Shown here: positions 29,407 to 36,924 of the stretch, piece after piece | Layout of the letters: every line of letters begins with the position of its first letter | Position numbering within the stretch: position 1 is the first letter of the stretch | Assembly (NCBI RefSeq): GCF_030816485.1 | Contig: NZ_JAUSYC010000002.1 | Span: 186,001 to 250,000 of the forward strand | Reading direction: 5' to 3' | Length of the DNA: 64,000 nt | Source: Arthrobacter sp. B1I2 | Lineage (GTDB): Bacteria; Actinomycetota; Actinomycetes; Actinomycetales; Micrococcaceae | Program-made: the position numbers and the translations under genes | Notes under the pieces: model-generated | Told to the model about the DNA's origin: nothing | What the model saw: the letters and a program-made list of their open reading frames with translations, nothing else | Database searches by the model: none

Positions 29407-30357
29407 ATGGACACCCGGAAGCTGGCGTACTTCGTCAAGATCGTCGACTCAGGAAGCATCACCAAGGCGGCAGCCGCCCTCCACGTGGCCCAGCCCGCGC
29501 TGAGCCAGCAGGTGTCCGCCCTGGAGACGGAGCTGAAACAGCGGCTCCTGATCCGGAGCAAGCAAGGGGTGGAGCCCACAGCGGCCGGTCATACCCTGTA
29601 CCGGCACGCGCAGACCATCCTGCGGCTCGTGGAGCAGGCCAGGATCGATGTGGCAGCTTCAGGAGCGGCGCCTTCGGGCCGCGTGTCCATAGCGATCGCC
29701 CCCTACAGCATGGCCTCAAGCCTCGCTCCGCGGATTATCCGTGAAGTGGGACGGCGCTACCCGGACATCGTGCTGCATTTGACCGAGATTTACGGCGGCG
29801 TGCTCAGTGAGGCCATTAAGAACGGCCGGTTGGACATGGCACTTATCTATGAACCAGGGCCCATCCGGGGGGTGCAGTTCACCACCCTCATCGTCGAGGA
29901 CCTGTACCTGATTGTGAACTCCCGGCGGGAGCTCCCGGTAGCAGCGGACGCGGACACCATCACCCTGGACGGGGTGGCAGCTGTAGGACTCTTCCTGCCG
30001 GAACAGATCCACACCCTTCGGCAGGTGGTTCAGGCGGGCATTGACAGCAGGGGCCTGAAGCTGAAGCTGGTGGGCGAGGTGGAATCGGTCCCCTCCCTCA
30101 CCCGGCTGCTGCGCACGGATCTCGGTGCGACCATCCTGCCCAAGTCAGCGGCGGATGCCCTGTTCCACGAGGAGGACTTCCGGGTCCTGAGGATCATCGA
30201 GCCTGCACTGCAGTGCAGGATTGCGTTGTGCACGCCCGACCACGAGCCTTTGTCGGAAGCCGCGTCCGCCGTCCTGCTGGTACTCAAGGAAATGCTGCGG
30301 GAAATGCTCCGGAGTAAATATTCCCCGCTCTCCACGGAACCGCTCGAGGCATCATAA
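29407..30357 (+). CDS. LysR-family transcriptional regulator, Nac/Cbl-like branch
   Basis: 316 residues, ATG 29407 with AGAGGAG. The HTH at residues 1-60 reads MDTRKLAYFVKIVDSGSITK and AALHVAQPALSQQVSALE. The substrate-binding domain starts at about residue 90 (SGRVSIAIAPYSMAS). Divergent from pxpABC. Its stop codon lies inside the site ATAAGCAGGGCTTAT, and near-identical or same-spaced sites precede the aminotransferase, pxpA and MFS genes. It is the natural candidate to activate this 5-oxoproline-related regulon. Confidence 0.93.
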   Translation: MDTRKLAYFVKIVDSGSITKAAAALHVAQPALSQQVSALETELKQRLLIRSKQGVEPTAAGHTLYRHAQTILRLVEQARIDVAASGAAPSGRVSIAIAPYSMASSLAPRIIREVGRRYPDIVLHLTEIYGGVLSEAIKNGRLDMALIYEPGPIRGVQFTTLIVEDLYLIVNSRRELPVAADADTITLDGVAAVGLFLPEQIHTLRQVVQAGIDSRGLKLKLVGEVESVPSLTRLLRTDLGATILPKSAADALFHEEDFRVLRIIEPALQCRIALCTPDHEPLSEAASAVLLVLKEMLREMLRSKYSPLSTEPLEAS

Positions 30358-30368
30358 GCAGGGCTTAT
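30354..30368. promoter_or_regulatory. ATA-N9-TAT site ATAAGCAGGGCTTAT
   Basis: Inverted repeat ATAAGC-AGG-GCTTAT overlapping the lysR stop and 113 bases before the 80-residue ORF at 30481. It differs in two bases from the site at 32920-32934. Could regulate the small gene. Confidence 0.6.
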
Positions 30369-30480
30369 CAGGTCACGCCGCTTTAGTCTTATTCAGGGAA
30401 TTGCGTAAGTTCTAGGATAAAAGCCATAAAGGTTTCGCCGAAGGCGATACCGCGGCAACACATTCCCCTGGAGCCCAGCC

Positions 30481-30723
30481 ATGAAGAAGATCACCAGCCC
30501 GCAGTACCGGAAGACAGCTGAAAGAAGAATCCAGCTGAAAGCCAGCACCGGATCACACTGCCCCACCAACGGTTTTTGGCGTCCCGAGGACGGGCCGGCC
30601 ACCGAGCCCGTCTTCGTGTTCGAGGGAAGCATGATGCCCCCGGGCAGGCGCGGCTCCACCATGTGGTACTTGGACGACGCGCAGGTGGGACCGCCCGCGC
30701 ACCTGCTCCCCGGCATGAACTGA
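30481..30723 (+). CDS. Small protein of unknown function with CPTNGFWRPEDG motif
   Basis: 80 residues, ATG 30481 with TGGAG about ten bases upstream, a strong terminator 30 bases after the stop, and a LysR-type site before it. It is basic at the N terminus and then has CPTNGFWRPEDG, VFEGSMMPP and a conserved-looking WYLDD. CPxxGxW-type small domains are known in scattered bacterial proteins, but I cannot assign a function. The coding call rests on RBS, terminator and composition. Confidence 0.55.
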   Translation: MKKITSPQYRKTAERRIQLKASTGSHCPTNGFWRPEDGPATEPVFVFEGSMMPPGRRGSTMWYLDDAQVGPPAHLLPGMN

Positions 30724-30754
30724 TCGGCTCATCGACTTTAAGCGGCAAGAGGCA

Positions 30755-30786
30755 AGGCCCGGAGTTCCGAAAGGAACGCCGGGCCT
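30755..30786 (+). terminator. Strong hairpin terminator
   Basis: Stem AGGCCCGG-GTTCC / GGAAC-CCGGGCCT with one bulged pair and a GAAA tetraloop, followed by CTTGGCTT. It follows the 80-residue gene and could also stop the aldolase transcript coming from the right. Confidence 0.85.
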
Positions 30787-30877
30787 CTTGGCTTAACCGT
30801 GTCGAATGCTGAGTGCTTGCACCGTTATAAGGAAGGGGTCAAAACGACAAGTACCAAGCAATCAATGCGAGGGGTGA

Positions 30878-31573
30878 CTACAGGGCTGGCTCCAGTTCGG
30901 CGTCCTCCACCAGCAGGCCCTTGGCCTTGAGCACGTCCGTCAGTTTGCACAACTCGATGGTGGTGCCACCGTCCTTGTAGCGGCGGATGAGGTCGTCCTC
31001 CGCGTCCACGCGGGCTTGGGACAGTTGGATGACTTCCTCGATCTCGTCCTTGCGGACGACAACCACCCCGTCGGCGTCACCCAGCAGGACATCGCCGGGG
31101 TAGACAATCTCATCACCGAACACCAGGGGATGGTTGATGGGGCCAATGGTTTCCTTCACGGTTCCCTTGATGCAGACGTTGCCGGAGAACACGGGCAGGC
31201 CGAGTTCGATCAGGTCCTTGGTGTCGCGGACACCGGAATCCGTGACCATACCGGCCAGGCCTTTCGCCTTCATGGCGTTGCCGAGCACGTCACCGAACGT
31301 CCCGGCTTCCTCGTACTCGCCGGCTGCTACCAGGACAACGTCCCCCTTCTGGGCGTAATGGATGGCCACCTGGAGCATCAGGTTGTCCCGTGGCGCACAG
31401 ACCACGGTGACGGCGGGGCCGCAGAAGGACATGCTGCGGTCGATAGGCTTGATCTTCGAGCTCAGGGCACCTTTGCGCCCCTGTGCTTCGTGCACTGTGG
31501 CCGAGGAGAACTTGGAGAGGCGCTGGATGGCGTCCGCTGAGGGCCGGTCGAATTTCGTTTTGACATGGATCAT
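30878..31573 (-). CDS. RraA-like aldolase/decarboxylase (HMG/CHA aldolase family)
   Basis: 231 residues. The family core is GDVLGNAMKAKGLAGMVTDSG followed by VRDTKDL, with the DSGVRD motif that binds Mg and pyruvate enolate, plus NHPLVFGDEIVYPGDVLLGDADGVVVV. Such enzymes cleave 4-hydroxy-4-methyl-2-oxoglutarate or 4-carboxy-4-hydroxy-2-oxoadipate and decarboxylate oxaloacetate. No aromatic ring-cleavage genes are nearby. The gene pairs with an aminotransferase 42 bases upstream, suggesting a transaminated, 4-hydroxylated glutamate-like substrate (inference). Confidence 0.88.
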   Translation of the reverse strand: MIHVKTKFDRPSADAIQRLSKFSSATVHEAQGRKGALSSKIKPIDRSMSFCGPAVTVVCAPRDNLMLQVAIHYAQKGDVVLVAAGEYEEAGTFGDVLGNAMKAKGLAGMVTDSGVRDTKDLIELGLPVFSGNVCIKGTVKETIGPINHPLVFGDEIVYPGDVLLGDADGVVVVRKDEIEEVIQLSQARVDAEDDLIRRYKDGGTTIELCKLTDVLKAKGLLVEDAELEPAL

Positions 31574-31615
31574 GGGGTGCTCCTGATGTTAAGAAGGGGT
31601 GGGCTTGGTCGGGAA

Positions 31616-32824
31616 TCAGGACAATGCCTGGACGGCCTTTTCGATGGCAGTGATGGATTCCTCGATCACCGGCAGGCCGGTGGCGTAGGAGATCCGGAAG
31701 TAGGGGCCCACGCCGTAGGCAGAGCCCTGGATGACGGCCACCGAGGCGGCTTCCAGCAAGTAGAGGGTGAAGTCTTCGTCGTTGGTGATCTGCTGGCCTC
31801 CGGGCGCCGTTTTGCCGATGACCCCGGCGCAGTTGACGTACGCGTAAAAGGCGCCTTCCGGCGTCGCGCACCGCAGACCTTCGATTGCGTTCAAGCCAGC
31901 AACTGCAGCGTCGCGTCGCTCCCGGTAAACCTCCACGCTGTCTCGGACAAATCCCTGGTCTCCGGTGAGAGCCGCGGCAGCGGCAGCCTGACTGATGGAG
32001 GACGGGCAGGAGGACATCTGGGACTGCAGCTTGTTGATGGCAGCCACCAGGGGCCGTGGCCCACCGGCATAGCCCAGCCGCCATCCGGTCATGGCGTAGG
32101 CCTTCGAAACGCCATTGGTGACCAGCACACGCTCCTTGAGCTCAGGGGCAACGGCCACCAGGCTGGTGATGTGCTCTTCGCCGAAGTGGATCTCGTCGTA
32201 GATCTCATCAGTGAGGACGTAGACGGCAGGGTGGTCCTTGAGGACGGCGGCCAGGCCGGCCAGTTCCTCACGGGAGTACACAGCTCCTGTGGGGTTGGAG
32301 GGCGTGTTGAGGATGACCCACTTGGTGCGCTCCGTCAGTGCCCCAGCTAGGGCACCAGGGGTGAGTTTGAAGCCAGTATCCTCGCCGCAGGAGACAATGA
32401 CGGGGGTTCCTTCGTTGGCGAGCACCATATCCGGGTAGGAGACCCAGTAAGGGGCGGGGATGACAACCTCGTCGCCCTGGTTCAGGGTTGCCATGAATGC
32501 GGTGAAGATGACCTGCTTGCCGCCTCCGCCGATGGTGATCTCACCCGGCTTGTACTGCTGGCCGGTTTTGCGCTGCAGCGTATGCAGGATGGCCTTTTGC
32601 AATTCGGGCGTCCCGGTCACCGACGTGTACTTGGTTTCACCCCGGGCGATGGCTGCGATGGCAGCGTCCTTGATGTGCTGAGGTGTATCAAAATCCGGCT
32701 CTCCGACCGTCAGGTCCAGGATCCGGCGGCCCTCGGTCTTGAGCTCCCGGACACGGGCCGCCGCGGCAACGCTGGGTGAGGACTTGATACGGGTTACGCG
32801 TGATGCTGGCACGAATTCAGGCAT
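31616..32824 (-). CDS. PLP-dependent aminotransferase, aspartate aminotransferase-like
   Basis: 402 residues, class I fold. Blocks: LTVGEPDFDTPQHI, YTSVTGTPELQ, NTPSNPTGAVYS, LTDEIYDEIHFG, and the PLP lysine in VSKAYAMTGWRLGY; Arg of FRISYAT binds the substrate carboxylate. It would move the amino group of an amino acid to 2-oxoglutarate. First gene of a two-gene operon with the aldolase. A LysR-type site (32920-32934) lies 96 bases before the start. Confidence 0.92.
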   Translation of the reverse strand: MPEFVPASRVTRIKSSPSVAAAARVRELKTEGRRILDLTVGEPDFDTPQHIKDAAIAAIARGETKYTSVTGTPELQKAILHTLQRKTGQQYKPGEITIGGGGKQVIFTAFMATLNQGDEVVIPAPYWVSYPDMVLANEGTPVIVSCGEDTGFKLTPGALAGALTERTKWVILNTPSNPTGAVYSREELAGLAAVLKDHPAVYVLTDEIYDEIHFGEEHITSLVAVAPELKERVLVTNGVSKAYAMTGWRLGYAGGPRPLVAAINKLQSQMSSCPSSISQAAAAAALTGDQGFVRDSVEVYRERRDAAVAGLNAIEGLRCATPEGAFYAYVNCAGVIGKTAPGGQQITNDEDFTLYLLEAASVAVIQGSAYGVGPYFRISYATGLPVIEESITAIEKAVQALS

Positions 32825-33156
32825 GGTCTCTTCCAGGGTTCCGGAGCGTACGAGGGGTGGTTCATTCGAGCCTAGGGAAGGAGCGGCCCTCTTGGATAAG
32901 ACCTAAAGTGCGTGGACGGATAAGCAGCCCTTATGACAGGAGCAGGCAGAGCTTCCGCGTATTGCTCCACGCACTTTCGGTATGGCCTTCCCGGCTTGCC
33001 GGCGGCGTAACCTGCAGGGTGGACACCGGACCCAAAGCCTGCACAGCGCCAGCCCCCGCGACGTTCGTTTCAGGCCTGCGGGGCGAACCGCGGGAAAGGT
33101 GCCCTACCGTCCGTAAGCCCGCTGACATTGATACACCACGGAGACAAGGAGCAGAG
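32825..33156. other. Divergent promoter region, aminotransferase / HTH-like gene
   Basis: 332 bases without a gene. It contains the ATA-N9-TAT site at 32920-32934. The long open frame that crosses it in phase with the gene at 33157 has no RBS and is not taken as coding. Confidence 0.6.
32920..32934. promoter_or_regulatory. ATA-N9-TAT site ATAAGCAGCCCTTAT
   Basis: Thirteen of 15 bases equal the site at 30354-30368. It is positioned 96 bases upstream of the aminotransferase start, as expected for a LysR activator site. Confidence 0.6.
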
Positions 33157-33702
33157 GTGCCCGGTAGAGAGATTCAGGAACGGATACTTCCGCGTACAGC
33201 CGACACCGGGACGGGCAGGACCGCCTACCGGTACCGGGGCGCGCCAAAGGCAGACCCCGCCACTGCCCGCGCCCAACAAGCCCTGGCCACGCTGGCCCAG
33301 CTGCGGACGACCATCGCGCTCCGGTCCAGCCGGGTGCGTGCCCTCACCGCCGAGCTGGGTGACTGCGTTGCCCAGGCAATGTGTGACGGCGTGAAGGTTG
33401 CCGCCCTCGCACAGGCCGCCGGCCTGCCTGCCGCCAATATCCGGTCGATCGCAGTTGCCCGCGGGGACCTGTATCCGTCAGACCAAAGCCGGAGCAGTCA
33501 TCTTCACCTCATTGCAGGATTAGCCTCGGAGCTGGCGGTGGCCGAAGGCGCCCGGAGCGCCGCGGAAGTGGAACGTACGCAGGTACTGGCCATGGCCAGG
33601 AAATCCCGGCTGCTGGACGACTACCAACTTGCCGGGGCAAGCGGTCTGAAGTCCGACGAGATCCGCAAGATGACCAGGGGCGTGGGATTGCGTGTGGCCT
33701 AG
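33157..33702 (+). CDS. Hypothetical protein with two HTH-like repeats
   Basis: 181 residues from GTG 33157 with AAGGAG six bases before. Not recognised. Helical and Ala-rich. Two stretches align with each other: ALAQAAGLPAANIRSIA (about residue 85) and QLAGASGLKSDEIRKMT (about residue 162), each with the A-x-x-A-G-L spacing of a helix-turn-helix. A DNA-binding role is possible but unproven. It is divergent from the aminotransferase operon. Confidence 0.65.
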   Translation: MPGREIQERILPRTADTGTGRTAYRYRGAPKADPATARAQQALATLAQLRTTIALRSSRVRALTAELGDCVAQAMCDGVKVAALAQAAGLPAANIRSIAVARGDLYPSDQSRSSHLHLIAGLASELAVAEGARSAAEVERTQVLAMARKSRLLDDYQLAGASGLKSDEIRKMTRGVGLRVA

Positions 33703-34123
33703 CCAGGATGATCCATCACGGCCGATCCGCTGCCAGTCGCCTTCCACCCTGGGATAGAGGACTGTGTGCCTCGGCCAGCCTAGGCATCGTCCTCATCGGC
33801 GCTGACGAACAATTCCCCGCCATCAACCGGATCACAGCGGAACTCCTGGCACAGCCGGTTGCCCTTCGCGTCAGGCGAGTACGTGACCGAGGGCGCGAGC
33901 CAATCCAAGGCCAACGCAGTCCTCACGGGAGGGCTGCCCAAATGGCCGCTGAATGCCAGTAGAGTCTTGGCCCTCATGGGGCCCGAGCACTGAGGTGCTC
34001 GCCCGCCACCGCACCCGGGTGTGCAGGCCACTTACCCCCCGGGTTAGAGGGACACGTCCGCCGCGTCCCCGTTCCGCGTCGAGCTTCCGGTTGTCCAACG
34101 TCTCCCAACTTTCGAAATCCTCC

Positions 34124-34138
34124 ATAGGAAATCGCTAT
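34124..34138. promoter_or_regulatory. ATA-N9-TAT site (ATAGGAAATCGCTAT)
   Basis: 203 bases upstream of the MHS transporter start. It begins ATAGG like the pxpA site and is followed within 20 bases by the inverted TCACACAAAGAC core, the same pair of elements found at pxpA. Confidence 0.5.
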
Positions 34139-34155
34139 GTAGGGACAGAAAAGCT

Positions 34156-34225
34156 GTCTTTGTGTGACCCGCGCCGCAAACGTTAACGTGATGTCTGGGG
34201 CCAATCCGCAAAGCCGTACAAAGAC
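34156..34225. promoter_or_regulatory. Inverted TCACACAAAGAC elements upstream of the MFS gene
   Basis: GTCTTTGTGTGA at 34156-34167 is the reverse complement of the 12-base core seen at pxpA and lysR; TACAAAGAC at 34217-34225 is a partial copy facing it. Confidence 0.5.
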
Positions 34226-34340
34226 ACGATTTCGCACCTGAGAGCCCGCAACAGGACCAATAGGATGCTCTCACTCGAGATCTCCATCCCAGCCCACGTG
34301 TACCGCTAGGCACCGTTCACCCATCGCCAATGGAGACGAA

Positions 34341-35720
34341 ATGACAGAAACCACACTTCCCAGGAAGACCCCGGTCAGGGCCGCAATCGCGGCCTGGATC
34401 GGCACGACGTTGGAGTATTACGACTTCGCGGTGTATGGCACCTCGTCGGCGCTGGTTCTTAATGTCCTCTTCTTCTCGCCCGAGCTACCCCAGGGCATCA
34501 GCGTGCTGCTCGCCATGATCACCTTTGCGGTCGGCTACGCGGTACGCCCCCTCGGCTCTCTTATCCTGGGGCCGATGGGTGACCGCCACGGCCGCAAATT
34601 CGTCATGATGATCACACTGTTCGGCATCGGCGGCTGCACCTTCCTGATCGGCTGCCTGCCCACGTACGCCCAAATCGGTCCTCTTGCTCCGATCCTGCTC
34701 GTGCTGATCCGCGTCATCCAAGGACTGTGCCTTTCCGGCGAGCAGCCCAGTGCCATCACCATGAGCCTGGAGCATGCTTCCGAGGGCCGACGCGGGTTCC
34801 TCGCGAGCTTCACCACGTTGGGCTCCTCCTCCGGCACGCTGCTCACCCTGCTGGTCTTCATCCCGATCGCCGCTATGCCCTCGGAGCAGTTGCTGAGCTG
34901 GGGTTGGCGGCTTCCGTTCTGGGCCTCAGCCGTCGTAGTCGTCGCTGCATACCTGATCCGCCGCCACATCCAGGAGCCACCCGAGTTCGTAAAGGTCCAG
35001 GCCGCCAGGGTGAACGTCGCCCCCCTCAGGCACCTTCTGCGCTTCCACTGGCGCGCGGTGCTGCGGATCGTATTCTGTGCGCTCATCGCGGGCACGAGCT
35101 ACATGATGCAAACCTTCTCGGTAGCCTTCGGGACCGCCGGGTACAAGCTGGATAAGCCGACCATGCTCCTGACGACCACCGTCTCGGCAGTGATCGCCCT
35201 CGGAATCACGCCCCTGGCAGGATTCCTTGTGGACAAGATCGGCCGCAAAACGATGTTCCTCATCGCAACGGGCGGCGCAGGTCTCACGATGGTGCCCTAC
35301 CTGTGGTCAATCACGACCGGCAACTGGTCGCTGATCTTCCTGTTCGGCATCATCAACTACTCCCTCTTCTACTCAATGGTCAACGCGTCCTGGCCCGCGT
35401 TCTTCGCCGAGATGTTCCCCGGCCGGCTGCGCGTCTCCGGACTCGCCCTTGGGACCCAGATCGGCTTCGCCATCTCGGGCGTCATCGGCCCCGTTCTCTC
35501 AACAGCACTCGCTGGGCCCGATCTGAAGGATTGGGTTGGGCCGTCCATGGTTGCGCTCGGGTTCATGGTCCTGGCAGGAATCTCAGCCCTCACCGCCAAG
35601 GAAACCAAAAAGTACACGCTCAAGGAACTCGACGAGGTGCAGCAGAGTGAGCGGGAGACGGCCGTCCTCACGGCCGCGACCGTGTCCCCAAGCACGGCTG
35701 CGCACGGTCTCGCTGGTTAG
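34341..35720 (+). CDS. MFS transporter, metabolite:H+ symporter (MHS) family
   Basis: 459 residues with about 12 membrane segments. The MHS signatures are present: AAWIGTTLEYYDFAVYGT at residue 16 onward, GYAVRPLGSLILGPMGDRHGRK, and RVIQGLCLSGEQPSAITM. MHS members import organic acids, betaines and amino-acid-like compounds. Promoter elements shared with pxpA suggest that it brings in the substrate of the oxoprolinase/aminotransferase/aldolase set, possibly 5-oxoproline or a relative (inference). RBS GGAG at 34333. Confidence 0.92.
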   Translation: MTETTLPRKTPVRAAIAAWIGTTLEYYDFAVYGTSSALVLNVLFFSPELPQGISVLLAMITFAVGYAVRPLGSLILGPMGDRHGRKFVMMITLFGIGGCTFLIGCLPTYAQIGPLAPILLVLIRVIQGLCLSGEQPSAITMSLEHASEGRRGFLASFTTLGSSSGTLLTLLVFIPIAAMPSEQLLSWGWRLPFWASAVVVVAAYLIRRHIQEPPEFVKVQAARVNVAPLRHLLRFHWRAVLRIVFCALIAGTSYMMQTFSVAFGTAGYKLDKPTMLLTTTVSAVIALGITPLAGFLVDKIGRKTMFLIATGGAGLTMVPYLWSITTGNWSLIFLFGIINYSLFYSMVNASWPAFFAEMFPGRLRVSGLALGTQIGFAISGVIGPVLSTALAGPDLKDWVGPSMVALGFMVLAGISALTAKETKKYTLKELDEVQQSERETAVLTAATVSPSTAAHGLAG

Positions 35721-36103
35721 CCTGGAATGCAGAAGTGAGGGGTAATCACCCCTGAGCTGATCGCGCACTAGCTGTACGGGTCAGGACGTTCGTTTCATAG
35801 TGAATAAGTGAAGACCTCTTAGTTTGGTGGCTACCACACAGCCAACGACTAAGAGGTCTTCCCGTCCCGCCCATAATGCCCGCTTGGCATAGGGGCCTCC
35901 ACGTCCGGGGGGTGGAAGTGCGTAAGCCAGAGGTACACCCAAACCTGACGCCAGAACCGGCTGACGTGGGCGTCCTTGTTCTGCAGACGTGGCTTCTCCT
36001 TGTTCTCCTATGCCGCGACCCAGTCACAACACCTGACATAGCCACCCGTTGCGTCCTAACCGCCGTCAACAGGTCCAAATTCATTGGGCTATATCGACCA
36101 TTC
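35721..36103. other. Non-coding stretch after the MHS transporter
   Basis: Contains the terminator at 35810-35861; frames beyond it (for example plus strand 35876-36154) are broken by stops in all but unconvincing short pieces. It may be decayed mobile DNA leading into the repeat at 36104. Confidence 0.5.
35810..35861 (+). terminator. Long inverted repeat, likely terminator of the MHS gene
   Basis: Perfect 14-base arms GAAGACCTCTTAGT / ACTAAGAGGTCTTC around a 24-base loop, 90 bases after the stop. Could instead be a decayed element end. Confidence 0.65.
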
Positions 36104-36204
36104 CAAGCTTCCGCAGCCCTGTTTCCTTCCCCCGACTGTCAGGGTGGGATCTAAGAACATCATGAGCCACTGTCAGTAAAACTGTGTTGCGCACTATTCT
36201 GACG
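36104..36204 (+). repeat. IS21-like element end, left copy
   Basis: About 100 bases, by eye roughly three quarters to four fifths identical to 62531-62631 in the same orientation, including identical blocks CAAGCTTCC and ACATCATGAGCCACTGTCAG. It contains repeated TGTCAG motifs (GACTGTCAGGG, CACTGTCAGT, TTCTGACG), as do the multiple transposase-binding repeats of IS21-type ends. No transposase gene is attached. It lies 62 bases outside the polysaccharide locus. Confidence 0.7.
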
Positions 36205-36265
36205 CCAAGGCATGAGGGCCGCTATCGCTCCTATTCCCCGGGAAACGCGCATCTGAAGGGTAGCG

Positions 36266-36487
36266 TCATGCTCTGCTAGCGTCGGGCGCACAGACTGTGT
36301 AACCACACGGGACTTCAGGGGTGGTTTCTACGATGTAGTCGCCTGGTTGAATCCTGGTTACCTTGATGCCGTGCTTGAGTTCGAGTGCACCCGGGATGAG
36401 ACTTTCAACTGCTGAGCCCAGCAGATTGTCACGCGACGTCACGTCGGTGGCAGATACGCGTCGGATGTTTTGAAATGCCTGGGTCAT
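36266..36487 (-). CDS. 73-residue protein of unknown function in the TGATATCGATATCA regulon
   Basis: Starts at ATG 36487 with a perfect AGGAGG; the longer frame to 36541 is not needed. Not recognised. No signal peptide or membrane segment; a mixed helical N half (FQNIRRVSATDV) and a strand-like C half (GIKVTRIQPGDYIVE, EVPCGYTV). It is preceded by the operator TGATATCGATTTCA (36561-36574) and is divergent from the secreted lyase, so it is very probably co-expressed with the polysaccharide locus. Could be a small accessory or regulatory protein. Confidence 0.7.
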   Translation of the reverse strand: MTQAFQNIRRVSATDVTSRDNLLGSAVESLIPGALELKHGIKVTRIQPGDYIVETTPEVPCGYTVCAPDASRA

Positions 36488-36560
36488 GTCTGCCTCCTGC
36501 CCGGCCTCACTTGGCCGGCTGTGTCTATTGGTTTTCGGCAAAGTGCTGGTGCCCGACTTT

Positions 36561-36574
36561 TGATATCGATTTCA
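36561..36574. promoter_or_regulatory. Operator TGATATCGATTTCA
   Basis: One mismatch from the perfect palindrome TGATATCGATATCA. It is 74 bases upstream of the 73-residue gene. The reverse complement, read on the minus strand, is exactly the site at 48885. Confidence 0.85.
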
Positions 36575-36830
36575 CCACAGTGTACGGCCCCTTTTCAATG
36601 CGCCCTGTCGCCTGCATGAACCGGCCGCCCGAAACCAAGCCAAGCATGGCCGCGCCGGCTTAGAACCAAGAGTGCATACCTACTTGGCCTTTTGGCGAAG
36701 ACTCCCCTAGCGAACGTCTTCTCTTGGCGTTGGTTCGTTATCCAATTCCAACGCTAGAAGTTCGTCCCTGCCCAATACTCGTACCTCGCTGCTGAGCATC
36801 TATTGCGGGAAGGGCCAGGTTACCTTACTC

Positions 36831-36844
36831 TGATATCGATATCA
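36831..36844. promoter_or_regulatory. Operator TGATATCGATATCA, perfect
   Basis: 14-base perfect palindrome with a central CG, 81 bases upstream of the lyase start. Same sequence as 60490-60503. Probable site for the LacI regulator at 61262. Confidence 0.9.
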
Positions 36845-36924
36845 GTGATGCAGGTCTCGTATTGGCTGCTGCCTTTCCCCTGCCCTATTACTGCTTCGAA
36901 TATGACGAACGAAGGGGTTCACCT

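Larger units (their letters stand above)
33703..34340. other. Long upstream region of the MHS transporter gene
   Basis: 638 bases. The last 220 hold regulatory-looking elements: ATA-N9-TAT at 34124-34138 and the inverted TCACACAAAGAC core at 34156-34167 with a TACAAAGAC partner at 34217-34225. Further left, a minus-strand frame 33780-33977 (GNRLCQEFRCDPVDGGELFV) looks protein-like but has no RBS and is left as doubtful. Confidence 0.5.
36488..36924. other. Divergent promoter region with two operators
   Basis: 437 bases between the 73-residue gene and the lyase gene, with one operator near each gene (36561 and 36831). No other gene seen. Confidence 0.7.

Noticed and set aside
33780..33977. 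Minus-strand frame with protein-like sequence before the MHS transporter
   Set aside because: No RBS and no family recognised; could be a remnant but not strong enough to list as a gene.
35876..36154. Plus-strand 92-residue frame after the MHS transporter
   Set aside because: Runs into the IS21-like repeat, no RBS, unusual composition.
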